NCBI GenBank assembly: GCA_025201765.1
Contig: MU623555.1
Span: 1-42,026, forward strand
DNA: 42,026 nucleotides
Reading direction: 5' to 3'
Source of the DNA: Daldinia sp. FL1419
Taxonomy: Eukaryota; Ascomycota; Sordariomycetes; Xylariales; Hypoxylaceae
The notes below the pieces were generated by a model. The model did not search any database. It saw only the letters and a list, made by a program, of their open reading frames with translations, and was not told the origin of the DNA. How positions within the stretch are numbered: the first letter of the stretch is position 1; each line of letters opens with the position of its first letter. The position numbers and the translations under genes were made by a program. Shown here piece after piece: positions 13,150 through 23,768 of the stretch.

Positions 13150-13995
13150 ACTAGCCTCCTATTAGAATTGTCAATAATACAGCAAGGCGTAAATACTTAC
13201 TGATAAAATTCTTAAAATAATTTATAACATTAATAAATACTTATATCTCCGTTATAATTTAAGGTATAAAACATTCCCAAATAACTATAACTTTAATTAA
13301 ATTAACTTTAATATCTTGTTCCAAAATAACAAAGTTTAGGAATATATCTTCTTATACAAATAAGAAATTTTTTTTACTATTGATGAATATATTATAGTTT
13401 ATTAATTATTAAAATATAAATATTACTTATTTATATAATTATTTCTTAATATTAACCCATATATAAATATTATTAAAAATACCTACCAATTATTTATAAA
13501 ATTCATTTAAGATTTTATTAATAAATATTTAAAACATTATTAATATATTAGTTAATCTAAACAACATAATTATTTATTTAAATATTCCGAATAATATTAT
13601 AAACACAATTTTCTCATAATCCTTTACATAAATGCATAATTATTAAAAACCATCTTTCAAATTAATAAATATTATTTATTTATAATCTACTACTCTTTAT
13701 ATTTAATTTTAAAGATTAGGCAATAAATAAATATTTTTTTTAATCCATTTATTTATCTTATAATAATTATAATAAAAATGTTAAATTATATTTAAATTAT
13801 CTTTCTTTAATATTACCATCTAGCCTAAGGCCTTTTTAAATATTAAAAGAAATAGAAATGTTTATAGACTTTTATTTTAACGTATAATTTTACCCTTATA
13901 TTTCTTAATAAATTCCTATAAAACTTGCTCCTATTAAGAACTATATTATTATAAAAATAACTTAACTAATAGATTATTACCTATATCAATCTCAT
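13150..13995 (-). pseudogene. Gypsy reverse transcriptase remnant
   Basis: Reading down the minus strand, one finds an 'EIDIGNN' start block (13959-13992), then 'VVDYK' (from the usual VDYR block), 'FINLKDGF' (from a D-L-KDGF block), 'MLFRLTN' (MPFGLTN), 'GIFNNIYIWVN' (VVYLDDILIW, 13446-13484), and finally 'INVINYFKNFISKY' (INYFRRFIP block, ending about 13155). The order and spacing are those of Ty3/gypsy RT. Both catalytic Asp of the YxDD box are Asn, and many stops stand at expected Gln/Trp positions, consistent with G-to-A changes. It cannot encode an active enzyme. Confidence 0.85.
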
Positions 13996-14930
13996 ACTCT
14001 ATCTTAATTCAAACATTTATATAATATTTTAATAAATTAAATAATATTACAAATTTAACTTCATATTTTTACAGGTATATTTAAATTTTAGAATTATTTA
14101 CTAATATATTCTTATACCATTTAACATATTTAAATATATTACCTATCTTATATACAATCTCTATTACAACATAAATTAAAAGATTTTATATAAATTTAAT
14201 AATTAACCTACCCTTATATCCTGTAAATTTCAAAAACTAATCCCAACACAATCCATTATAAAAAATATCCCATTTATAAAAAATTCCTTTACCAATAATA
14301 AGATTACCAAAGAATATACCATCAAATACAACACCTATTAAAACAATAAAAATGGTACTATAACCATCTCCAATCTTAAATTTACTATATACAATAATAT
14401 TATATAAGATACACAATCCTCCATTACCAATTCTAATTATAATAAATAAATTAAATAACTTATAAACTTATATCTTAACTATAAAAAATTTTAAAATATA
14501 ATAAAAAAAATATCTATAATTAAAAAAGATTAAGAAATTATAGCCATTATATATATATATTTTAAAAATATTATAATTTTTATTATAACCTTCTTATATA
14601 AATTTATCTTATTTTAATTATAATTTCTTACCAACATTTACTACCACCCAATAAACACAACACCCCTATTCATCTTCAACCTCAAAATAATTAAATAATT
14701 CTAATAATTATACCTCAAAAAATTCCTTATTAAATAAATTAACTTATACTTAATTATCATCTTTATTACCATCATCATCTATTATAATATATATTTTTTT
14801 ATTATTCTTACACTTCTAATTTAATACACCTTTAATTTATTTAATAAAATATATATACTTCTTATCATCTTTATATAACATACCTTTTAAAATAATTTTT
14901 TTACTTCTATTATTATTATTATAAAACTTC

Positions 14931-14982
14931 TACTTACAATTTCTAACCCAATAACCTTTCTTATAACATATATAATAAAATC
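14931..14982 (-). pseudogene. Gag zinc-knuckle remnant (CCHC)
   Basis: The minus-strand reading is YYICYKKGYWVRNCK. The spacing matches C-x2-C-x4-H-x4-C if the first Cys and the His have both become Tyr (TGT to TAT and CAT to TAT), exactly the RIP changes seen elsewhere. It lies upstream of the RT in the same orientation, as in gag-pol elements. Confidence 0.75.
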
Positions 14983-16356
14983 TATTTTTAACTCCAATTA
15001 CATAACCATCTTCCTTAATTACATAGACCTCTCTATCATTACTTTAAAAATCTAAAATAATAACCTTTTATACAACAATTGAAACAAATTTATATATATC
15101 CAACAACATTATTTTAATATTACTAGGTTTATTTTAAATAATATTTAAAATATTTAATTTATAAAATAATACAATAACACCCTACAATTTAATTATAATT
15201 ATTAACATACCATAGATCTTATTTTCTACAATTATTTACATTACTATAATAACTCAATAAACTACTTCTTCTACCATTTTTTAGGTAAACCATCCTAATA
15301 TGTAATCTTAACATATCTACCAAATATTAAAAATATATATACATAAGAAATGTATTAATATTTTACAAATTTAAAATATATTGCGATTTAAAATAAAGAA
15401 TTTATAAAAATTATTATATACATATTTTATAAAATTGATTATAATCTTATTTTAATAAGATAAGAAGGTTAAGAATGTAATAATTAGGTTAAATAATATA
15501 TAATAAATATTAAAGATTTATATAATTGTTTTTACAAAAGTTAATTAATTAAGTAAGGCTTATTACACTTATTTAATAATTTACTAAAAATTTCTAATTA
15601 ATTTAATTAACATTTTAATTGCCCATAATTTATAAGGTACTAAAATTATTTTTAATTAATCTTACATATTATGTAATTTGTTAAATATTATATTGTTAGC
15701 TTATATTAATTTAAAATGTAATAAAAATATAATCTTATTCTTTGCCTTATAATAAAAAAAGTAGTTAGCTTTTGTTATTAAAATAATATTAGGTTATATC
15801 CCTTTTATTTTTTACTTTTATTAGGTTATATTGGTAATTAAGAAATTTATCTGATTAAAATTAATTTAATTATCTATAAATTAATTCTAAATAACCTAAT
15901 ATATTAGGTTTAATATGTTAGTTATAGTAGTTGATATATTGATTTCACCTTTATTAACCATATTTTTACCCTTATTAAATTAGTTGAACCTATATATTAA
16001 TTAGATAAATTATATTTTTATACAATTTTAAAAGATTTAGAAATTATTATTTTATATATAATTATTAATTATATTTTATATTACATTAATCATAACATCT
16101 AAATATTTATTTATAATTAATATTGTAATTTTTAAATTATAATTATTAATAAGGCTAATAAATAAATTAATAATAATCCCAGAAGATTCTTTACTTTTAT
16201 TTTTAAATATTATATTTAATTGTAATAATATAATAAGGTAATAAGAATTTTTAATAAAAAAGAATATGTATTTTTTAATTATTTTTAATATGTAAATATT
16301 TAAAAATAATTAATTAAATTATTTGTTTTAATAATTTATTAATACAAATAATTATT

Positions 16357-16566
16357 TATATATTTAAATAATTTCATTTAAGATTTGGGGTATTAATTAT
16401 TATATAATAATTAAGATTTAAATAAATTTATATTAATAATAAATTAATTATATATTTTTTAAAAATTTATATTAGGTTCGTGATGTGGATATTTATATTA
16501 AGTCTAGCCTTAGGCAATGTATAATTCTGCCGGGCCAGGTGGTCCGTGCTTCCAGCAGGATCCACA
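16357..16566 (-). repeat. 5' LTR of the gypsy element
   Basis: 210 bp, the pair of 10969-11178. The end near 16566 is well preserved ('ccgggccaggtggtccgtgc'), while the interior end is reduced to A and T. The primer-binding site, expected at about 16340-16356, can no longer be read. Confidence 0.85.
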
Positions 16567-16570
16567 CAAG

Positions 16571-16690
16571 GCTTATGAGGCTAGGATGTGGCTGATCAGC
16601 TAAGACGTGGCTAGGTGCGAGGCTGGCCAATTAAAAAAGGGCTGGTATAGCTGGCCAATCAGAAAAAAGCTCATATATTTGGCTAATAAA
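16571..16690. repeat. G-rich minisatellite-like flank, right of the gypsy insertion
   Basis: Continuation of the modules at 10816-10964: 'aggatgtggctgatcagcta', 'aagacgtggctaggtgcga' and two 'ggctggccaat' units followed by an A-rich run. It is less mutated than most of the isochore. Confidence 0.6.
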
Positions 16691-16845
16691 ACGTAAATAA
16701 TTTATAAAACCCTCAAAATCCAAGATTCTTTAATTTAAAAAAATGTTTTGATATCCTAATTAAATAAGGAAAATTAATAAAATTTGAAAAAATTAAATAT
16801 ATAAGGTTATTTAAGATTTAAAAATTATAAGGTCAATTTAAAGGG

Positions 16846-16928
16846 TTGACATGCTTAGTAAGGTCATTTTTTTCTCTACCCATGTCAATAATCTTCCGAC
16901 ACAAAACCTTAAGAAAACTTAAGGCATA
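16846..16928. repeat. Paired hairpins; 44-bp block shared with 37065-37108
   Basis: TTGACATG (16846-16853) pairs with CATGTCAA (16881-16888). Further on, CCTTAAG-AAAA-CTTAAGG (16907-16924) forms a perfect 7-bp stem with a four-base loop. From 16885 on, the sequence matches 37065-37108 beside the flippase gene almost base for base (C/T and G/A differences only). Confidence 0.7.
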
Positions 16929-17839
16929 TAGGCCCTTAAGTGTTGATTTTTGTTTGATCAGCTCAAATTCTCAAACATAGAATCATCAGTTTTTCCATAG
17001 AAATTCGTACAATAAAACTGCAGGAACTACTGTTCAATTAGAACTTTTATTCAATTAGAACTTATATTTAATATATAAGCCTTTAAAAGTTGTTTTATTA
17101 TCTAATTAATTTAAGTTCTTAAAGATAAAATCATTAATTTTTAAAATTATAAAGTTTTATACAGTAAAAGTATAAAGTTAAGGTATATCTTGCAAAAACT
17201 ATTAGAACTTCTTTAAAGATTATTTTCTTATTTAATTAATTCAAATTAAAATGTATTTAAATATTAATTTTTCCTTAAAGATTTGTATAATAAAATGTAG
17301 GGTATATCTTATAAAAATTATTAGAATTTCTATTTAATATAAATAAACCTCCAGAAGTTATTTGCTATTTAATTAATTTAAATTCTCAAATATAAAATCA
17401 TTAATTTTCTATAAAATTTTGTATAATAAATTGTAGGGCATATCCTACAAAAACTATTAGAGTTCTTATTTAATTAAAACTCCTATTCAACATAAATAAA
17501 CCTCCAGAAGTTATTTTCTTATCTGATCAGCTCAAGCTCTCAAGTATAGAATTGTTGATTTTTAAAAAAAATGTAGGGTTAGGGCATATCCTGCAGGAGA
17601 TATTAGAGGCTTTTAGAAGTTGTTTTCCTGTCTGATCAGTTCAAGTTCTCAAGCATAGAATTATCAATTTTCGATAGAGATTTATACGATGAAATACAAA
17701 GCATATCCTACAAGAGCTATTAAAGTTCATGCTTAACATAAATAAACTTCCAGAAGTTGTTTTCCTATCTGATCAGCTCAAGCTCTCAAGAATAGAATTG
17801 TCAGTTTTGTACGATAAAACTGCAGGGCATATCCTGCAG

Positions 17840-17924
17840 GAACTCCTGTTCAATTAGAGCTCCTGTTCAATTAGAGCTCCTGTTCAATTAGAACTCCTGT
17901 TCAATTAGAGCTCCTGTTCAATTA
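17840..17924 (+). repeat. 17-bp tandem repeat, five units
   Basis: Five consecutive copies of ga(g/a)ctcctgttcaatta, differing at one G/A position. The unit is the last part of the family A module 'agctcctgttcaattagagc', which is usually present once or twice. Confidence 0.9.
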
Positions 17925-18194
17925 GAGCTTATATTTAATGTATAGGCCCTCGAAAGTTGTTTTCCTATCTGATCAGCTCAAGTTCTCAAGGATAGAATTG
18001 TTAATTTTTAAAACCAAAGAATTTTGTACGATAAAAGTGTAGGGTTAGGGCATATCTTACAAGAGCTATTAGAATTTAAATTTAATATAAATAAGTTATT
18101 TCCTATTTGATTAATTTAAATTCTTATTAATGAAAAGGATATACCTAATTATAAATATTTTTTTAAACTTTAAATTTTTTAATATATTTTTTAT

Positions 18195-18310
18195 TCCTTA
18201 TTAATTCTTATCAATTCTTATCAATTCTTATCAATTATTATCAATTTCTTATTAATTTTTTATCAATTATTTATTAATTATTTATCAATTATTTATCAAT
18301 TTTTTATTAA
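18195..18310 (+). repeat. TTATCAATT-type microsatellite
   Basis: About ten imperfect copies of a 10-11 bp unit (ttatcaattc, ttattaattt). Read on the minus strand the units alternate Asn-stop-stop, which would be Asn-Trp-Gln before C-to-T/G-to-A changes. A shorter version lies at 35520-35585. Confidence 0.7.
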
Positions 18311-18449
18311 TCTTTTATTAATTTCATATAATAATTTATTGGAAAGTTTTAATATAATATATCGGACTTCATCCTAAATAACTTTTAAAAAAAGTTTTAT
18401 TAAATAAAATTATAAAATCATTATATATTTCAAAATAATTAATTATTAT

Positions 18450-19211
18450 TTATTTATTTATTACTACCCCAATTTACCTAGAATATATTATAGGTATCCA
18501 ATCCATCTTTTAATATTTATTCTGGGTAAGAATTGTGTTCTAGAGAAAACCTACCTATTGTCTATCCGAATAAATTATATTATTATAATTTTGATTTTAT
18601 TTTATATTTTTATTAAAATTTATTTTTTAATAAAAATAATTAAATTTTAATATAGAAAAATATTTTATGTATTATAATATCTAAGTTTTATAAAATGGTA
18701 TAATAATAGTTTAAATATGGGGTAATAATAAAGTCCAAGATGATTTTATTATTTTTTTTAATAAATAATAAAAACATTATTATATTATAAAGAGGTTATT
18801 TTAGGGGAAGGCTGGGATATATGTGATTTATATAAGGTATAAATATATATAAATAATTTTATATTTTTATAAAAAACCATTATCCATTTTTATTTTTATA
18901 ATTTTCTTTTTAATATTATAATATTATATTTGTTTTCCAAAATGGTTCAAAATGGTACTACCAACCCATAACCCTTTTTAATTAATTTCAATCTTTTTTA
19001 TATACTTTATTTATATTTTACAATATTATAATATAATATTATTATACTTATTTTGTTTATAGTCCAATATTATTTCAAAAAACCTACTTTATTTTTATAT
19101 ATATATTACATTAAATAAAAAAAAACTTACATATTTATAGATATTTTATTATTTCTCCGGTTTCATTCTGTTACTAACCTTCCTTCAGTGTTTTGGTCCC
19201 CTTGCTGGAGA
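18450..19211 (-). mobile_element. LINE 3' fragment, copy L1, with 13-bp target duplication
   Basis: The 3' tail (minus strand: GGTAGTAATAAATAAATAAA) lies at the left end. The 5' truncation point is at 19211, in the block 'ttggtccccttgctggag'. AATTAATTATTAT flanks both ends (18437-18449 and 19212-19224). The body matches seven other copies in the window. A fixed 3' end with a simple A-rich tail, a variable 5' end and a long duplication is the mark of target-primed reverse transcription. Confidence 0.8.
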
Positions 19212-19224
19212 AATTAATTATTAT

Positions 19225-19452
19225 ACTTTTAAATAAAATTTATAAAAATAAGTAAATTATTTTTTAATTATTTTTACATTTAAAATATAAATATAAAAGA
19301 TTATCAATTCAATTTAATTTAAATAAAAATAAAAAGAAGTTCATAAAAAGAGCTAATCTTAATGCATTTTAAAATATTCTAAAATTATGACCTAATTGGC
19401 GCTCATACGAAGTAATGTTACATAACATTGTAAGAAAAGAAAAAGTTGCCAA
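19225..19452. other. Spacer, partly less mutated
   Basis: AT-rich, but 19385-19450 keeps GC-containing words such as 'ttggcgctcatacgaagtaa'. I recognise no gene or repeat in it. Confidence 0.5.
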
Positions 19453-19635
19453 TATAAGAATATTAATCATGTGACTTTAGTAATAGTATAAGACCCACTT
19501 TAATCCTGTATATAACCCACATATTTTAACTACAATCAAAATACATACTTATCTTTTTACAACTACTTTTAATTAAATATATTTAAATACCTTCACTTTT
19601 ATTATTATATATAATGGTAGCTTATTTATCCAACA
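19453..19635 (-). mobile_element. Solo LTR, copia-like, copy 2
   Basis: About 183 bp, alignable with 33267-33444 in the same orientation but with more transitions ('catgtgact' for 'catgtgacc', 'acccactttaatcctgta' retained). No clear target duplication. The LINE tail of copy L2 starts directly at its end, so the LINE probably inserted at the LTR edge. The 67-codon plus-strand frame at 19614-19817 merely spans this junction. Confidence 0.6.
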
Positions 19636-20870
19636 TTATTATTATTATTATTATTATTTATTACTACTCCAATCTACCTAAAATATATTATAGATATCCA
19701 ATCCATCTTTTAATATTTATTCCAAATAAAAACCATATTCTAAAAGAAAACCTACCCACCACCTATTTAATTACATTATATTATTATAATTTTAATTTTA
19801 TTTTATATTTTTATTAAAACTTATTTTTTAATAAAAATAATTAAATTTTAATATAAAAGAAAATTTAATATATTATAATACCTAAATTTTATAAAATAAT
19901 ATAATAATAATTTAGATATAAGGTAATAATAAAATCCAAAATAACTTCATTATTTTTTAATAAATTATAAAAATATTATTATATTGTAAAAAAGTTATTT
20001 TAAAAGAAAACCAAGGTATATATAATTTATATAAAATATAAATATATATGAATAATTTTATATCTCTATAAAAAACTATTACCTATTTTTATTTTTACGA
20101 ATTTCTTTTTTAATATTATAATATTTTATTTATTTTTTAAAAAGATTTAAAATAATATTATTAATTTATAATCTTTTTTAATTAACCTGAATTCTCTTTA
20201 TATATTTTATTATTATTTTACAATATTATAATATAATACCATTATATCCATTGTATTTATAATCCAATATTATTTTAAAAAATTTATTTTTCTTCTATAT
20301 ATATACTATCTTAAATAAAAAAGATTTACAGATTTATAAATATTCTATTACCTTTCCAATTTTATTCCATTATTAAACTTCTTTTAATATTTTAATACTT
20401 TTATTAAAAATTATCATAATATCTTAAACTTAATTTCATATTTTAATATTATATTATATTAAAATTATAATCTTAATATAATTATATATTATAAAAACAA
20501 TTTATTTATTAAGGATGAAAAATTGTATAAGAAGTATAACTACGCTTTTTAATATAATTCTAGAAATTAATTATTAAGATTTTATTTTAACTTTTTCAGG
20601 ATTTTTAAGCCCTTATAAAATTTATAAAAAGATTATTAATAATATTTAATATTTTTTTTTTATATTTAATCCTTTACTTATTAGATTTATAATTCTTATA
20701 TATTTCAATAATTATAATTCTTATATATTTCAATAATTATAAAAAATTATTTATTTTAATACCACCAATATCATAATTATTCCATAATATAATCTTTTTC
20801 TCTATCCATTCTACTAATCTATATCTTTCTTATTTCATTAGTTACACTATAACCTTAATTGATTAATTAA
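19636..20870 (-). mobile_element. LINE 3' fragment, copy L2
   Basis: The tail of TTA repeats is at the left end. The body matches L1 and then continues beyond L1's truncation point into the part of the LINE 3' region seen at 23300-23640 (read in reverse). The 5' end is blurred at about 20800-20870. Strongly AT-rich. Confidence 0.65.
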
Positions 20871-20989
20871 TTCTTAAAGAATTTAAAAAAGAATCCCATA
20901 ATTTTGGACATTTAATCTTATTATCTATATACTTTCAATTATAAATAAATATAAATTAATTTTAAAAAATATAAATTAAATCTTCTTTA

Positions 20990-21548
20990 AAATAATATTA
21001 ATTATTAATCAGGGTTTAAACCTGGGTACACTGGGAAGTTGCTAAAGATCTATAGTGGATTATTATTGGGGAATAATAGAGCGTTTAATATTAATTAAAT
21101 TTTTTAAATAAAAAATTGTTATAATAATAATATATAAGGATAATATAAATTGTTGGAAATAAGGTAATATATATATATTTTCTTTTAAAATTAATTTTTT
21201 TATAAATCTTATATTATAATTAATAAATATTAATAAAATAGATATAAAATAAGGTTATATTGCAGGATAATTATAATATTAATAATATTAAAATAAATAA
21301 TTTTTTTTTGAGATTGTTAAAATATATAAAAATTATGGATTTAATAAATAAAGGATTAAATATAATAAAAATAATTATTAAATATTATTAATAATCCTTT
21401 AATAAATTTTTCAAAGGCTTAAAAATTATGGAAAAATTATAACAAAGTTTTAACAATTAATTTCCAGAATTATATTAAAAAGGTATAATTATGTTCTTTG
21501 TATAATTCCCTATCATTAATAAGTAAATTATTTTTATAATATGTAATT
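20990..21548 (+). mobile_element. Partial LINE 3' region without tail, copy L3
   Basis: Colinear with 23090-23630 and about 29300-29830, in the same orientation. The first 80 bases are far less mutated ('cctgggtacactgggaagtt'). Similarity stops at about 21548, well before the usual tail, so this copy is internally broken or belongs to a rearranged element. Confidence 0.6.
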
Positions 21549-22602
21549 AGATTTTTATTATTGAGATTTTTTGGTTTTTTGATTATCTTTTTATGAAATT
21601 TTTATAAAAAGCCATATAATTTAATTTATTAAAAATTTAATATTATAATAAATAATGAAAAGGTATTATATTATATATATAATGGCAGTATTATTGGGAA
21701 GAGATGAAAGGGGTAATATATGGATGGTGGATGGTTAAGTTTATAACTTAAATAAATTTATCTTGGAGATTATTATTATAAAGAAAAAAAAGAATAAAAT
21801 AAAAATAAAAATTAAATTTAATAAAATAAATATAATTATAATATTAATTAATAAATTAATAGAAATAATTAAATTTAAAATTAATAATTTAATAAAAGAA
21901 ATAAAAATAAAGATTAAAAAAATAATAAATATATAGAAAATATATATTAATATTATAATAATTTTAAATTAAATAAAATAAAAGAATTAATTAAAAAAAT
22001 AATAAATAAAAAATTAAAATTAATAAATAATATTAAGAAATTATAAAAATAATTTTGGATTATGGTTATTAAAAGAATTATTAAATCTTAAATTTTTATT
22101 ATTATAATATTAATTTATTTTTAATGTAAAATTATGGTTAAAACAATGGTGGAATTATAAGAAATATTAAAAAAGATTTTGAAAAGATTATATAAATTAT
22201 TAATAATATAATTAATAAAAATAAAATTATAATAATATATTAATTTTATAATAATGATATTATAATAATATTTTAATTTAAAATTAAATAATATAAAAAA
22301 AATTAAAATTGAATTAAAAAGGCATTTAATTAAAAAATAATTGAAATAAATAAAATTTTTATAGTAATAATGAAAAACCTAAAAATAATTAATTTAAAAA
22401 ATATCTATATTAATTTATAAAATTTAATAAAGATTTTTTCAAAAGAAAATAAAATTAAGATCTTTAAAATTAACCTTATATTTAAAAAATATTTAAAAAT
22501 TAAATTTATAACTTTAATTATAAAGGTTAATGGATTAAATATGGTTTATTAATTTTACATTAATAGGTTATTATAGAAAATTAAATTTTATTTTATATTC
22601 TT
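21549..22602 (+). other. Purine-rich segment upstream of LINE copy L4
   Basis: The plus strand is strongly A/G-biased at 21780-22500. Parts read as runs of Lys/Ile/Asn/Glu, which would suit a mutated coiled-coil-rich ORF1 or the 5' part of a LINE, but I could not align it with copy L5. No intact frame. Confidence 0.35.
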
Positions 22603-22776
22603 AGGTACAGATGTGGTGAAAGGGAAATAGTACAACATATAATTCTTAAGTATCCCGAATATGCTCCAGCACGGGCCCATCTTAGACAGAATTTAACCCC
22701 GAAAGTTTTTTTAATTAATATAGATTATAAAAAAATGTTATTTGATCCTAATGAAGCCCCATTAATAACCTATTAA
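22603..22776 (+). pseudogene. LINE ORF2 C-terminal zinc-knuckle region
   Basis: 57 open codons include RCGEREIVQHIILKYPEY and end in EAPLITY-stop. LINEs of the Tad1 and related clades end ORF2 with a C-x-C-G-x(n)-H-x4-C motif after RNase H. Here Cys, Gly and His are kept and the expected last Cys is Tyr (KYP for ECP). The same C-terminus, more mutated, occurs at 28884-28986. The block is unusually GC-rich for the isochore, hence only lightly RIPped. Confidence 0.75.
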
Positions 22777-23516
22777 TTTCTTAAATAAGTTTAATTATTT
22801 ATATATAGAATAATATTATAATTTATTTAATACAAATATTTCCAAAAGTTTTAAATTAAATAAGAAAAATTTATAATTAAATAAAAGGATATAAATAATA
22901 ATATACTAATAAAATCCTTTAAAAAGATCATATTTACCTAGGATTGTTTTGTGTTTATTTTAAATTATATTTATTAAAATTGCCTTCTTTTATATCTACT
23001 TCTTTATCCTCTTTTTTATTTTCTTTAATTATGTATATTAGAAAATCTTAAATAAAGGTAAATATATTTTTTAAAAAAAAATTATATTTATTAAAATTTA
23101 AATTTAAATATATTAGGAAATTGTTAAAGATTTGTAGTAAATTATTATTAAAAAATAGTAAAACATTTAATATTAATTAAATTCTTTAAATAAAAAATTA
23201 TTATAATAATAATATATAAGGATAATATAGATTATTAAAAATGAAATAATATATATATATTTCTTTTTAAAATTAATTTCCTTATAAATCTTATATTATA
23301 ATTAATAAATATTAATAAAATTAATATAAAATAAGGTTATATTACAAAATAATTATAATATTGGTAATATTAAAATAAATAATCTTCCCAAAATTATTAA
23401 AACGTATAAAAATTGTAGATTTGGCGAATAAAGGACTGAATATAATAAAAATAATTATTAGATATTATTAATAATCTTTTAACAAATTTTTTAAAGGCTT
23501 GAAAACCTTAGAGGAA

Positions 23517-23768
23517 TTATAGTAAAGCCTTAACAATTAATTCCCAAAATTGTGCCAGAAAGGCGTAGCCATATTCTTTGTGCAATTCTTTATCTTTAAT
23601 AAACAAATTATCTTTATAATATATAATTATATTAAGATTGTAATTTTGGTATAATATAATATTAAAATAACATATTAGGTCCAAAATGCCGTAATAATCT
23701 CCAATAAAGGGACTAAAATATTTAAAGAAGGTTAATAATAAAATAATATTAAAGAGATAATAAAGCAC
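23517..23768 (-). other. Antisense open frame in the LINE 3' region
   Basis: An 83-codon frame antisense to LINE copy L4. Its end, including DKELHKEYGYAFLAQFWEL, is conserved in frame at the less mutated site 31735-31822, which reads PHEERGYAF. Beyond the stop the frame continues if stops are taken as former Gln codons. I recognise no domain. It could be a fortuitous frame, or a fragment of host or transposon coding sequence captured by the LINE. Confidence 0.3.

Larger units (their letters stand above)
10969..16566 (-). mobile_element. Full-length Ty3/gypsy-type LTR retrotransposon, RIP-degraded
   Basis: Two direct repeats of exactly 210 bp (10969-11178 and 16357-16566) bound a 5.2-kb interior. 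CAAG lies immediately outside both ends (10965-10968 and 16567-16570), matching a 4-bp target duplication; an adjacent A could make it 5. On the minus strand the LTR begins TGTGGATCC and ends TGCACA or its mutated form. The minus strand carries, in order, a gag-type zinc knuckle (about 14960), a reverse transcriptase (13995 down to 13150) and a purine tract next to the 3' LTR. All frames are broken, with stops where Gln or Trp codons are expected, so the element is dead. The gag-then-RT order and RT motifs fit Ty3/gypsy. Confidence 0.85.
16930..18400. repeat. Family A repeat cluster, right part
   Basis: Repeated modules as at 6790-10964, mostly in the same orientation: 'tgatcagctcaagttctcaa', the 'tagaattgtcag' block, 'gggcatatcctgcaggag', and 'ttcaattagagct'. 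It ends with a TTATCAATTC-type array and a 'tatatcggacttcatcct' block that is also found at 35615-35637. No gene. Confidence 0.65.

Noticed and set aside
17840..17924. CRISPR-like array
   Set aside because: Direct tandem 17-bp units without spacers, in a fungal genome.
19614..19817. 67-codon plus-strand frame
   Set aside because: Spans the junction of a solo LTR and a LINE tail, with an Ile run from a TTA repeat; the equivalent position in other copies is not open.
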